36,815 nt of DNA, taken from assembly GCA_019112625.1 (NCBI GenBank), contig DXIW01000005.1, positions 1-36,815 of the forward strand, in the 5' to 3' direction. Below the pieces are notes generated by a model, which saw only the letters and a list, made by a program, of their open reading frames with translations, was not told the DNA's origin and searched no databases. Positions 1 to 11,748 of the stretch are shown piece by piece. Made by a program: the position numbers and the translations under genes. Every line of letters starts with the position of its first letter. Within the stretch, counting starts at the first letter, position 1. This DNA is from Candidatus Acutalibacter stercorigallinarum (lineage in GTDB: Bacteria > Bacillota > Clostridia > Oscillospirales > Acutalibacteraceae).

Positions 1-231
1 GTCGGTCTTCTGCCGGCGCTCCTCGGCGATGACCCGCATGGTGAGGATGGGGACGATGATGAGGAAGATGAAGTCCATGTTCATCAGCACATATTCAAAG
101 TAGGGGGAAGCGCTTTGCAGGTTGATGACCATGGTGTAGATGCCGGCGAAGAGCAGCAAAAACGCGCCGAACACATAGCCGGTGACATTGGTGAAGTAGG
201 AGGACAGCTCATGGCGCAAGATGGCGGTCAT
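1..231 (-). CDS. ABC-2 type transporter permease, 3' part cut by window edge
   Basis: The first 77 residues of an integral-membrane permease are visible, starting MTAILRHELSSYFTNVTGY; the rest lies beyond base 1. A short amphipathic start is followed by a hydrophobic segment (about residues 19-37), a loop, and a second hydrophobic segment (about 52-65) ending in RVIAEERRQKTD. The 'ExxSYFxxxxGYVF' start and the 'MR..AEER' motif after the second helix are typical of ABC-2/GldF-like permeases that pair with GldA/NatA-type ATPases. Its ATG overlaps the stop codon of the upstream ATPase (ATGA), so the two are translationally coupled and likely form one exporter. The substrate cannot be told from this fragment. 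Confidence 0.8.
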   Translation of the reverse strand, partial: MTAILRHELSSYFTNVTGYVFGAFLLLFAGIYTMVINLQSASPYFEYVLMNMDFIFLIIVPILTMRVIAEERRQKTD

Positions 232-1268
232 GTCTCATCATCCTCCTTTCCCGGCGCGCCCGGGTCTTCCAGCAGCGCGTCATAGTCCAGCTGGAACTCC
301 TCGTCCTCCGCCCCGTCGGCCAGTGGCTCGGCCTGGGCGTCCGCCTGGCCGGCGGTGAGCTCGATGAAGATATCCTCCAGGCTTGCCCGGGCGGTGGTCA
401 TGCGAAGGATGGGGCGGCCGGCCCGGCTGAAGGCGAAAAAGATATCCCGGCACACGCTGTCGTCCCCGCCGGTCTCCAGCACGGCCTGGCAGCGGCCGTC
501 ATCCTGTCCGGTCACGGTGAGGCGCTCCGCGCCGATGGGAGCCAGGATGGAGCGGGCCTCCGCCTCGGTGCACTCGGCGGTGAGCTCCACGGTGGTGGTG
601 CCGGCGAAGAGCTTTTCCAGGTTCTCCGGCGTGTCGCAGGCCACCAGTTTGCCGCCGGAGATGATGAGGATGGTGTGGCACACCGCCTGGACCTCGGACA
701 GGATATGGCTGCTGAGGATGACGGTGTGGCTTTCTGCCAGAGACTGGATCAGGTCCCGGATCTCGATGATCTGCCTGGGGTCCAGGCCCACGGTGGGCTC
801 GTCCAGGATGATGACTTTGGGGTCGCCCAGCAGGGCCTGGGCGATGCCCACCCGCTGCTTATAGCCCTTGGACAGGTTGCCGATGAGGCGGTTGTACACG
901 TTGGAGATCTGCACCAGTTCGCAGATCTCTTTGATGTGCTTCTCCCGGGGGAGCTTCACCTTTTTCAGCTCGTACATGAAGTTCAGGTACTCCTTGACCG
1001 TCATGTCCAGGTACAGCGGGGGCTGCTCCGGGAGATAACCGATCATCTTCTTGACCTCGTTGGGCTCTTCCAGGGTGTTCTTGCCGAACACAGTCACTTC
1101 CCCCGAGGTGGCGGAGAGGTAGCCCGTAATGATGTTCATCGTGGTGGTCTTGCCCGCGCCGTTGGGGCCCAGGAAACCCACGATAGAGCCCTCGTCCACT
1201 GTAAAGCTCACACGATCCAGCGCCAGGTTCTGGCCATAGCGCTTCGTGAGGTTTTTGACCTCTACCAT
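228..1268 (-). CDS. ABC transporter ATP-binding protein (GldA/NatA-like)
   Basis: A 346-residue ATPase subunit that would power the adjacent ABC-2 permease at the cytoplasmic membrane. Visible motifs are Walker A GPNGAGKTT (about residues 34-42), the signature LSKGYKQR (about 132-139) and Walker B VIILDEPTVGLD (about 152-163), followed by an H-loop in SSHILSEV. After about residue 225 there is a second, non-ATPase domain of the kind seen in GldA-type proteins, then an acidic tail rich in Asp and Glu. The start was set at 1268 because AGGAGG lies just upstream (minus strand, near 1274-1281) and the family begins at this point; an in-frame start at 1337 would add 23 residues unlike the family. 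The coupled overlap with the permease supports one operon. Substrate unknown. Confidence 0.9.
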   Translation of the reverse strand: MVEVKNLTKRYGQNLALDRVSFTVDEGSIVGFLGPNGAGKTTTMNIITGYLSATSGEVTVFGKNTLEEPNEVKKMIGYLPEQPPLYLDMTVKEYLNFMYELKKVKLPREKHIKEICELVQISNVYNRLIGNLSKGYKQRVGIAQALLGDPKVIILDEPTVGLDPRQIIEIRDLIQSLAESHTVILSSHILSEVQAVCHTILIISGGKLVACDTPENLEKLFAGTTTVELTAECTEAEARSILAPIGAERLTVTGQDDGRCQAVLETGGDDSVCRDIFFAFSRAGRPILRMTTARASLEDIFIELTAGQADAQAEPLADGAEDEEFQLDYDALLEDPGAPGKEDDET

Positions 1269-1325
1269 GTTTCGTCCTCCTATTTCTTCCGTCTTAACGT
1301 GCCGCACGCGGCCGCCAACTGTTCC

Positions 1326-1354
1326 ATCATACCGCAAACCTGTGGCAGATGCAA
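1326..1354 (-). promoter_or_regulatory. Promoter for the ABC exporter operon
   Basis: On the minus strand, -35 TTGCAT (1354-1349) and -10 TATGAT (1331-1326) are separated by 17 bp, about 60 bp upstream of the ATPase start. Good sigma-A match by eye; no experimental support. Confidence 0.6.
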
Positions 1355-1458
1355 CATTTTTGCTGGTTTGAGCCGCGATTTTCCCTCATTTTACCCCCGC
1401 TTTGTGAACATTTGGTGAAATTGGGGTGATTCTTCGTTCAAACCTCAGCCCCCGCGGC

Positions 1459-1487
1459 TTGACGGGAAAGCCCCCAGCGCTTACAAT
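1459..1487 (+). promoter_or_regulatory. Promoter upstream of the DUF1015 gene
   Basis: -35 TTGACG (1459-1464), 17-bp spacer, -10 TACAAT (1482-1487). It lies about 35 bp upstream of the DUF1015 start codon and is divergent from the ABC exporter promoter. Confidence 0.65.
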
Positions 1488-1522
1488 AGAAGGGTAACAG
1501 AACACCCAAGGAGGTTTGCATC

Positions 1523-2812
1523 ATGGCAGAGATCCGGCCTTTCCAGGCTTTGCGGTACCACCAGGAGCGGGCGGGGGACATCGCCTCCCTCGCCTGCCCG
1601 CCCTACGACATCATCAGCCCCGCCCAGCGGGAGGAGCTGCTCGCCCGCAACCCCTACAATGTAGTGCGCCTGGAGTTGCCCCAGGGGGAGGACCCCTACG
1701 GGGAGGCCGGCCGCGCCCTGGAGCAGTGGCTGAAAGACGGGGTGCTCACCACGGACATGGACCCGGGGCTCTATCTGTATGAGGAGGAATTCCTGACCCA
1801 GGTGGACCACGGGGAGCAAAAAAAGCTGCGGGGCCTGTTGTGCCGGGTGCGGCTGGAGGACTTCGCCAACGGGGTGGTGCTCCCCCACGAGGAGACCCTC
1901 TCCAAGGCCAAGGAGGACCGCTTCCAGCTGATGCAGGCCACCCACTGCAACTTCAGCCCCATCTACTCCCTCTATCGGGACGAGGCCCACGTGACCCGCC
2001 AGCGCATGGACAACCTGGCCGCCGCCTGCCCGCCCCGGTACCAGTTTTCCGACGGGCTGGTGACCCACCGGCTGTGGGTGGTAAACGACCAGGCGGCCAT
2101 CGCCGCCCTGCAGGAGGACTTCGCCGGGCGGAAGCTGTACATCGCCGACGGCCACCACCGGTACGAGACCGCCCTGCGCTACCGGGACGCCTGCCGGGCG
2201 GAAAACCGCTACGAGCCCGGGGCCGACTATGTGATGATGATGCTGGCGGACATGGGGGACCCGGGGCTGGTGGTGTTCCCCACCCACCGGCTGGTGCGGG
2301 ACCTGCCGGGCTTTTCGGAGGAATCCCTGCTGGCGGCCTGCGGGGAGTATTTTGAGGTTTCCCCCCAGCCCGGCCAGGCGGAGAGCCAGGCCGCCCTGGA
2401 CCGGCTGTACCAGGAGGGCAAACACGCCTTCGCCCTGTACGCCGGGGCGGGGTGGACGGTGCTCACCCTGAAGGACCCCGCTGTGATGGACCGGCTGCTG
2501 CCGGGGCTCAGCGAAGCCTCCCGGCGCTTGGACGTGACCATCCTCCACACCCTGGTGCTGGAGCGGCTCTTGGGCATCGACAAGGAGAACATGGCCAACC
2601 AGCGGAACCTGACCTACACCCGGGACGCGGCGGAGGCCGCCGCCTCGGTGGAGAAGGGGGAGAGCTGCGCCTGCTTCCTCCTCAATCCCACCCGGGTGGA
2701 GGAGATCGGCCAGGTGGCGGCGGCAGGGGAGAAGATGCCCCAGAAATCCACCTATTTTTACCCCAAGCTCATCACCGGCCTGGTGATGAACCCCCTGTGG
2801 CAGCGGGAATAG
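1523..2812 (+). CDS. DUF1015 family protein
   Basis: A 429-residue soluble protein of the DUF1015 family (annotated in many Bacillota and archaea, function not established). Hallmarks seen are the N-terminal IRPFQALRY and CPPYDIIS motifs and a central ADGHHRYETAL motif (about residues 206-216), whose His-His-Arg cluster is the most conserved part of the family. No signal peptide or membrane segment is visible. AGGAGG lies at 1510-1515, a good distance from the ATG, and a sigma-A promoter lies just upstream. The next gene, a NUDIX hydrolase, follows on the same strand after 28 bp and is probably co-transcribed. The catalytic role is unknown; an enzymatic or nucleotide-binding role is only a guess from the His-rich motif. 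Confidence 0.9.
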   Translation: MAEIRPFQALRYHQERAGDIASLACPPYDIISPAQREELLARNPYNVVRLELPQGEDPYGEAGRALEQWLKDGVLTTDMDPGLYLYEEEFLTQVDHGEQKKLRGLLCRVRLEDFANGVVLPHEETLSKAKEDRFQLMQATHCNFSPIYSLYRDEAHVTRQRMDNLAAACPPRYQFSDGLVTHRLWVVNDQAAIAALQEDFAGRKLYIADGHHRYETALRYRDACRAENRYEPGADYVMMMLADMGDPGLVVFPTHRLVRDLPGFSEESLLAACGEYFEVSPQPGQAESQAALDRLYQEGKHAFALYAGAGWTVLTLKDPAVMDRLLPGLSEASRRLDVTILHTLVLERLLGIDKENMANQRNLTYTRDAAEAAASVEKGESCACFLLNPTRVEEIGQVAAAGEKMPQKSTYFYPKLITGLVMNPLWQRE

Positions 2813-2840
2813 CCAAAACTAGGAAAAGGAGTCTTTCGCC

Positions 2841-3389
2841 TTGAAACTGTATGAGACCACCAAACACGAGGAAGTGCTGTACGAGGGCCGGATCATCCGG
2901 GTGCACGTGGACGACATCGAGTTGGAGAACGGCATGCCCGCCAAGCGGGAGGTGGTGGACCACCCCGGCGGGGTGAGCGTGGCTATCCTCACCGAAGAAA
3001 ACGAGCTCATCTTCGTGCGGCAGTTCCGCTACCCCTACAAAAAGGTGCTGCTAGAGCTCCCCGCCGGGAAGCTGGAGCCCGGGGAGGACCCCTTCGAGGC
3101 GGTGAAGCGGGAGCAGCGGGAGGAGACCGGCACTACCGCGGAGTCCTACATCTCCTTGGGGGAGGTGTACCCCACCCCCGGCTACTGCGGGGAGATCATC
3201 CGCCTGTGGGCCTGCCGGGCCGCCACCCAGGGGGCCGCCCTGCAGCTGGACGAGGACGAGTTTCTAGCCACGGAGCGCATCCCCCTTGACAAAGCGGTGC
3301 AAATGGTGTTAAATAACGAAATCCCGGACGGGAAAACCCAGATCGGGATCTTGAAGACCGCGAAGCTGGTAGAGCAAGGGATCTTGTGA
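2841..3389 (+). CDS. NUDIX hydrolase, ADP-ribose pyrophosphatase-like
   Basis: A 182-residue hydrolase with a complete Nudix box (G-x5-E-x7-REUxEExGU) at about residues 76-98: G76, E82, then REQREETGT. This box binds Mg2+ and cleaves nucleoside diphosphates linked to another moiety. The N-terminal region with an RQFRYPYKK strand and ELPAGKLEPGE just before the box are typical of the NudF/ADP-ribose pyrophosphatase subgroup, which splits ADP-ribose to AMP and ribose 5-phosphate. That substrate is inferred from family likeness. The start is a TTG at 2841, preceded by AAAGGAG at 2825-2831; no in-frame ATG gives a complete N-terminus. It probably shares a transcript with the DUF1015 gene upstream. 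Confidence 0.9.
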   Translation: MKLYETTKHEEVLYEGRIIRVHVDDIELENGMPAKREVVDHPGGVSVAILTEENELIFVRQFRYPYKKVLLELPAGKLEPGEDPFEAVKREQREETGTTAESYISLGEVYPTPGYCGEIIRLWACRAATQGAALQLDEDEFLATERIPLDKAVQMVLNNEIPDGKTQIGILKTAKLVEQGIL

Positions 3390-3455
3390 CGGGGCAGAGC
3401 CCCGTCCCGGGCAGGGGGCTTACGCCCGCCTGCGGAAAGGAACAAGGATTCGCCT

Positions 3456-4103
3456 ATGAAACGAAACATGGTATATCGTCTGGCCGCGGCCGCTCTGGCC
3501 GGGGCCCTGGCCCTGGGGCTTACCGCCTGCGGGGAGGAAAAGACCGCGAGCTCTTCGGCGGCGTCCGCGCCGGTGTCCAGCGCGGCGGAGGCCACCCCCA
3601 CGCCGGAGCCCACCCCCGAACCCACGCCGGAGCCTACGCCCACCCCGGCCCCCACGGCCACGCCCACACCGGAGCCGGAGAGCAGCCTGCCGGTGGGGGA
3701 CTTTGACACGGAGTTCGAGGAAAACCCCATCGACCAGCAGTACCAGGAGAGCCTGTCCCTGGCCACCTCCTACACCATCATGCAGCAGGCCTGCGACGAG
3801 GCTGCCGCCAACTGGAAGCGGATGATCGACGTGGCCTACGACACCGCCCAGCGGGCCCTCTCCGGGGAGGACCTGGAGCAGGTCCAGGCGGAGCAGGAGC
3901 AGTGGGAGTCGGAGCTGGACGGCAAGGTGGACGCCCTGCGGGCCCTGTCGGGTGACAGCCCGGACAGCGCCATCACCACCGCCCAGGAGATTGTGGGCCT
4001 GTACCGCCAGCGGGCCAGGGAGCTGTGCCAGGCCTGCTACCAGGTCACCGGCCAGATGCCCGACTTTGAAGCCGCCCTCTCCCAGGGGGAGCCTGTGGGC
4101 TGA
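3456..4103 (+). CDS. Putative lipoprotein with Pro-Thr-Glu linker
   Basis: A 215-residue predicted surface lipoprotein. The N-terminus has positive residues (MKRN), a hydrophobic stretch and a lipobox LTAC with the lipidated Cys at residue 25. A Ser/Ala stretch leads into about 30 residues of repeated PEPTPEPTP-type linker, which would hold the domain away from the membrane. The C-terminal 130 residues are soluble, acidic and probably helical (EDLEQVQAEQEQWESELDG). I do not recognise the domain. GGAAAGGAA upstream serves as ribosome-binding site. A strong terminator follows the stop codon. The function is unknown; sensing or envelope roles are possible but unsupported. Confidence 0.8.
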   Translation: MKRNMVYRLAAAALAGALALGLTACGEEKTASSSAASAPVSSAAEATPTPEPTPEPTPEPTPTPAPTATPTPEPESSLPVGDFDTEFEENPIDQQYQESLSLATSYTIMQQACDEAAANWKRMIDVAYDTAQRALSGEDLEQVQAEQEQWESELDGKVDALRALSGDSPDSAITTAQEIVGLYRQRARELCQACYQVTGQMPDFEAALSQGEPVG

Positions 4104-4119
4104 CAAATACGCCGACAAA

Positions 4120-4153
4120 GGGCCTGCCGCGAAGCGGCAGGCCCTCATTTTTT
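4120..4153 (+). terminator. Rho-independent terminator after the lipoprotein gene
   Basis: An 11-bp perfect stem (4120-4130 with 4134-4144; arms GGGCCTGCCGC / GCGGCAGGCCC) with a GAA loop, then TCA and six T (4148-4153). It separates the plus-strand lipoprotein gene from the convergent gyrA. Confidence 0.9.
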
Positions 4154-4201
4154 CAAACAAAAACGGAAGGGAGGGGCCCTGTGGGTTCCTCCCTCTGGTT
4201 T

Positions 4202-6763
<2,562 letters not shown>

Positions 6764-6787
6764 AGGTCAAATCTTTCCTTTCTCCGC

Positions 6788-8860
<2,073 letters not shown>

Positions 8861-8868
8861 TTATATAT

Positions 8869-8897
8869 AGTATAACAGATTTTTGTTTTCTTGTAAA
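8869..8897 (-). promoter_or_regulatory. Promoter for gyrB-gyrA
   Basis: Minus strand: -35 TTTACA (8897-8892), 17-bp spacer, -10 TATACT (8874-8869) with an upstream TG (TGTTATACT, extended -10). The start site would fall about 80 bp before the TTG start of gyrB, directly downstream of the terminator of the preceding gene. Confidence 0.75.
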
Positions 8898-8910
8898 CAA
8901 AAAAAGCGGG

Positions 8911-8949
8911 AAAAAAGAGCCGCCGGCCTGTAAAAACCAGCGGCTCCCG
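8911..8949 (-). terminator. Terminator between zinc-ribbon gene and gyrB
   Basis: On the minus strand the arms GAGCCGC (8946-8940) and GCGGCTC (8923-8917) pair around a 16-base loop and are followed by TTTTTT (8916-8911). It closes the transcript from dnaA through the zinc-ribbon gene before the gyrB promoter. Confidence 0.75.
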
Positions 8950-8983
8950 TGGCAGCAAACGGCTGTTTTTGGGGCGGGGGGAC

Positions 8984-9961
8984 TCACTGCTTCCCCTGCT
9001 GCTCCCGCTCCCGCTTCAGCTCCGCCAGGCGGCGGTTGATGTACTCGGGGTCGTCGTACTTGGCGAAGAAATCGTCCTGGGCTTTGGGCTGTTCCGCCCG
9101 GGGAGCGGGCTTGGCCGGGACGGCCGCCTGCACCGCGGGCTGGGCGGCCCGCTGGACCGGCGCCGCCGCTGCCTGCCGAGGCGCGGCAAGGGCCTGTGCC
9201 TGCACCGGCGCGGAGGCTCGGGGCTGGGCGGCAGGCTGGGCGGGGCTCGCCGCTGCTGCGGCAGGTTTGGCGGGCTGTACCGGCCGGGCCGGGGCCTGGC
9301 TCTGTACGGTCTGCCGCTGGGGGGCCCGGGGGGCGGCTGCCGGGGTATGGGAAGCCCCTGCCTGGACCCGGGGGCGCTGGCTGGCGATCTCCTCCCGGGG
9401 GGCGGCCACCACCGTGCGCTGCACCGAGGTCTCCCCGTAGGCGGGGCGGCTCTCCCGGAGCTCTACGATCTTCATGTCCTCGTCCCCCTGCTCCTGGGGC
9501 ATGGGGCCGGCCCGGTAATTGGTGTGGGGCTGGTAGTCCTCCCCGTCGTAGAAGATCTGCCCGGTCTGGCCCTGGCGGCCGGCGGGCATGCGGCGCTCCT
9601 CAAAATTCCCCTTGTTCCGGCGCTTCCGGTCCACCTGGGCCCGGGGCACCTTTTTGATCACCGGCTTCGCCAGGTACACCATGAAGAGGCTCAAGAGGAA
9701 AAACACCGCGAAGGGGATGACCACCTGGATGCCGGTGGTGAGGGTGATGTCGTCCAGAATAAACTTGTGGAAAAAGTAGATGGCCACCCCGGCAAACACC
9801 GCCACCAGGGCGAACACGTACACCAGGGGGGAGAGGTAGATATTGGAGATGCCGCCGCAGCGAGGGCAGCGGTACTCCCCCTGCCGCTTCAGCGACCAAG
9901 TGCGGATGAGATTGACCCGTTTTTTGCAGTACGGGCAGGTAGGGACTCCAAAATACTGCAT
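8984..9961 (-). CDS. Zinc-ribbon membrane protein with Ala/Pro-rich tail (unknown function)
   Basis: A 325-residue protein of unknown role. The N-terminus (MQYFGVPTCPYCKKRVN...) has two CPxC knuckles, CPYC and CPRC, spaced as a zinc ribbon. Two hydrophobic segments follow (roughly residues 37-59 and 68-90). About 90 residues of charged linker follow, then a long Ala/Pro/Gln-rich region with low-complexity 'PARPVQPAKPAAAAA'-like sequence, and a charged coiled-coil-like end (YINRRLAELKREREQQGKQ). The tail is probably disordered and cytoplasmic. ATG 9961 was chosen because the zinc ribbon starts there and AAAGG lies upstream; the longer frame to 10174 runs through the inverted DnaA-box region and lacks family-like sequence. 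It sits between remB and gyrB, where B. subtilis has no such gene. Confidence 0.75.
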   Translation of the reverse strand: MQYFGVPTCPYCKKRVNLIRTWSLKRQGEYRCPRCGGISNIYLSPLVYVFALVAVFAGVAIYFFHKFILDDITLTTGIQVVIPFAVFFLLSLFMVYLAKPVIKKVPRAQVDRKRRNKGNFEERRMPAGRQGQTGQIFYDGEDYQPHTNYRAGPMPQEQGDEDMKIVELRESRPAYGETSVQRTVVAAPREEIASQRPRVQAGASHTPAAAPRAPQRQTVQSQAPARPVQPAKPAAAAASPAQPAAQPRASAPVQAQALAAPRQAAAAPVQRAAQPAVQAAVPAKPAPRAEQPKAQDDFFAKYDDPEYINRRLAELKREREQQGKQ

Positions 9962-10029
9962 AGCGTGACCAGCCTTTCTAAAATGAGATATGCCAGGGCA
10001 AAAGCCTGATAAAACCCAGGGCTCTCCTC

Positions 10030-10061
10030 TTTTCCACAGGGTTTGTCCCCCGTGTGGAAAA
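10030..10061. promoter_or_regulatory. Inverted pair of DnaA-box-like sequences
   Basis: TTTTCCACA (10030-10038) and its exact complement TGTGGAAAA (10053-10061) face each other across 14 bp, in the gap between remB and the zinc-ribbon gene. Each differs from TTATCCACA by one base. The pair can also fold as a hairpin, but no T-run follows on either strand, so a terminator is unlikely. Binding by DnaA is an inference. Confidence 0.45.
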
Positions 10062-10077
10062 CAGGAGGGCCGGGGGA

Positions 10078-10344
10078 CTAGCCGTCCAGCGACAGCCTTT
10101 CTTGAGAGCGGCGCAGCAGGGTGGCGGAGGAGAGCTGGGAGAGGTACACGGTCTCCCCCTCTTTGTCCCGGCACACCACAAAGGATTTGGGCAGCTCCAT
10201 GGAGACGTTCACCACCCGGCCCTCCTTCTGGGCCCGGGCCAGGAAATCCCGGGTGTGTTTCGACACCGTGGAGTTGTCCAGGTCGAACACCCCCAGCAGC
10301 TGTTCCGTGTCCACCACGGTATTCTGCCCCAAATGCAGGTACAT
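10078..10344 (-). CDS. remB: Extracellular matrix regulator RemB (DUF370 family)
   Basis: An 88-residue protein with the DUF370/RemB start MYLHLGQNTVV. In Bacillus, RemA/RemB are small DNA-binding regulators of biofilm matrix and osmoprotection operons; remB (yaaB) sits between recF and gyrB, exactly as here except that one extra gene intervenes. Residues such as VVDTEQLLGVFDLDNSTVS match the conserved core. The gene follows recF by 25 bp and shares its transcript. Its role in this organism is inferred from the family and synteny. Confidence 0.9.
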   Translation of the reverse strand: MYLHLGQNTVVDTEQLLGVFDLDNSTVSKHTRDFLARAQKEGRVVNVSMELPKSFVVCRDKEGETVYLSQLSSATLLRRSQERLSLDG

Positions 10345-10369
10345 GCCGCCGCCTCCTGAAAAAAATATC

Positions 10370-11509
10370 CTAGACCTCCTCGGGGAACACCTGGCCCCCC
10401 TCCACCCGGAAGCGCCTGCCGGTCTCCATCAGGCTTACCGTCTCCGGGCTGCAGCAGGTGATGAACACCTGCCTGCCGTGGAGGTGGTTGAGAAGGTAGT
10501 CCTGCCGGCTCTGGTCCAGCTCGCTCATCACGTCGTCCAGCAGGACGATAGGGGTCTCCCCCGAGCTGCGGTGGAGCATCTCCGCCTCGGCCAGCTTCAG
10601 GGCCAGCACCAGGCTGCGCTGCTGCCCCTGGGAGCCGTACACCCGGGCGGACACCCCGCCGATCTCCAGCTCCAGGTCGTCCCGGTGGGGCCCCAGGGAG
10701 GTAAAGCCCGTGCGCACATCCCCCCGCTGGGTGCGGCGCAGCTCCTCCAGAAAGGCGGCCTCCGCCTCCTCCCGGGAAAAGCCGCCGGACAGGGCCTTTA
10801 CCGCCGGGGCATACCGGAGGGACACCGCCTCCCTCCCCTTGGAGATACCGTCGTAGATGTCTCCCACCCGGGGCTCCAGCTTTTCTGCGTACTGGCTGCG
10901 CTCCACCATCACCTCTGCCCCCAGCCGGGCCAGGCGGGCGTCCCAGACCTCCAGGGTGTCGGCCAGCTCCGGGAACCGGCCGATGTCCTTCAAAAGGGCG
11001 TTGCGCTGGAGCAGCGACCGGTTGTACACGCTGAGCAGCCCGGCGTAGCTGGGGCGCATCTGGCACAGCGCCCCGTCGAGAAAGCTCCGGCGGCGGGCAG
11101 GGCCCTCCTTCACCAGCAGCAAATGCTCCGGGGAGAAGATCACCGCCCGGACCTTGCCCATCAGGGCGGAGCCCGTCTTTTTTTTCACCCCGTTGATGAC
11201 GGAGCTGCGCCGGCCGTTCTCAATGCGGAGCACCGCCTTCTGCTCCCGCTCCTCGCTGTAGAAGTCCAGCGCCAGGCCGGCGCTGGGGCTGTTCTCCCCG
11301 GTGGCGGGGTCCAGCCGTGGCAGCTCCGCGTCCTTGGCCCCCCGGAAGGAGTGCCCTCCGGTAAAGAGCCACAGCCCCTCCAGCAGGTTGGTCTTGCCCT
11401 GGGCGTTCCCCCCGTAGATGACGTTGACGGTCTCGCAGGGGAAGATCTCCCCGTCCGCCAGGTTTCTGAACTGTTGCGTGGCAAGGCGCAGCACGTGCAA
11501 GACCGCCAT
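10370..11509 (-). CDS. recF: DNA replication and repair protein RecF
   Basis: A 379-residue SMC-like ATPase that helps load RecA at single-strand gaps. Walker A GGNAQGKTN (about residues 33-41), ABC signature YGSQGQQRSL and Walker B PIVLLDDVMSELD are all present and correctly ordered; 'LGPHRDD' is the D-loop-side RecF motif. Length is typical for the family. AGGAG stands 8 bases before the ATG. The gene lies 19 bp downstream of the S4 protein gene in the dnaA-dnaN-yaaA-recF-remB cluster, the standard Bacillota order. The DnaA-box-like TGTGGATTT (11522-11530) lies just upstream of its start. Confidence 0.97.
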   Translation of the reverse strand: MAVLHVLRLATQQFRNLADGEIFPCETVNVIYGGNAQGKTNLLEGLWLFTGGHSFRGAKDAELPRLDPATGENSPSAGLALDFYSEEREQKAVLRIENGRRSSVINGVKKKTGSALMGKVRAVIFSPEHLLLVKEGPARRRSFLDGALCQMRPSYAGLLSVYNRSLLQRNALLKDIGRFPELADTLEVWDARLARLGAEVMVERSQYAEKLEPRVGDIYDGISKGREAVSLRYAPAVKALSGGFSREEAEAAFLEELRRTQRGDVRTGFTSLGPHRDDLELEIGGVSARVYGSQGQQRSLVLALKLAEAEMLHRSSGETPIVLLDDVMSELDQSRQDYLLNHLHGRQVFITCCSPETVSLMETGRRFRVEGGQVFPEEV

Positions 11510-11528
11510 CCCTTTCTCTCCTGTGGAT

Positions 11529-11744
11529 TTATCCGCCCTGGGTCACGGCAAAGCCGCGCCCGGCGTATTGGAAGGTATCCCCCTCCCGCAGTTTTTTGCC
11601 CCGCATCAGGCAGGGCTCCCCGTTTACCAGCACCTCCCCGCCCTGGATGAGGGCCTTGGCCTGGCCGCCGGTATCCACCAGGCCGGAGAGCTTCATGGCG
11701 GCGTCCAGCCGGATGAACTCCGTTTCGATGTGGATGTGTTCCAT
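11529..11744 (-). CDS. yaaA: S4 domain RNA-binding protein YaaA
   Basis: A 71-residue protein made of one S4 RNA-binding domain: FIRLDAAMKLSGLVDTGGQ, then GEVLVNGEPCLMRGKKLREGD. The family member in B. subtilis (YaaA, also called RlbA) lies between dnaN and recF, as here, and has been linked to 50S ribosome assembly. The gene starts 4 bp after the dnaN stop codon, indicating translational coupling. RNA binding is strongly expected; its exact target is not visible. Confidence 0.9.
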   Translation of the reverse strand: MEHIHIETEFIRLDAAMKLSGLVDTGGQAKALIQGGEVLVNGEPCLMRGKKLREGDTFQYAGRGFAVTQGG

Positions 11745-11748
11745 GGCC

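Noticed and set aside
3590..3690. Short tandem repeat in the lipoprotein gene as a possible CRISPR or satellite
   Set aside because: It is the coding sequence of a PEPTPEPTP linker; the unit is a degenerate 12-base codon repeat without spacers.
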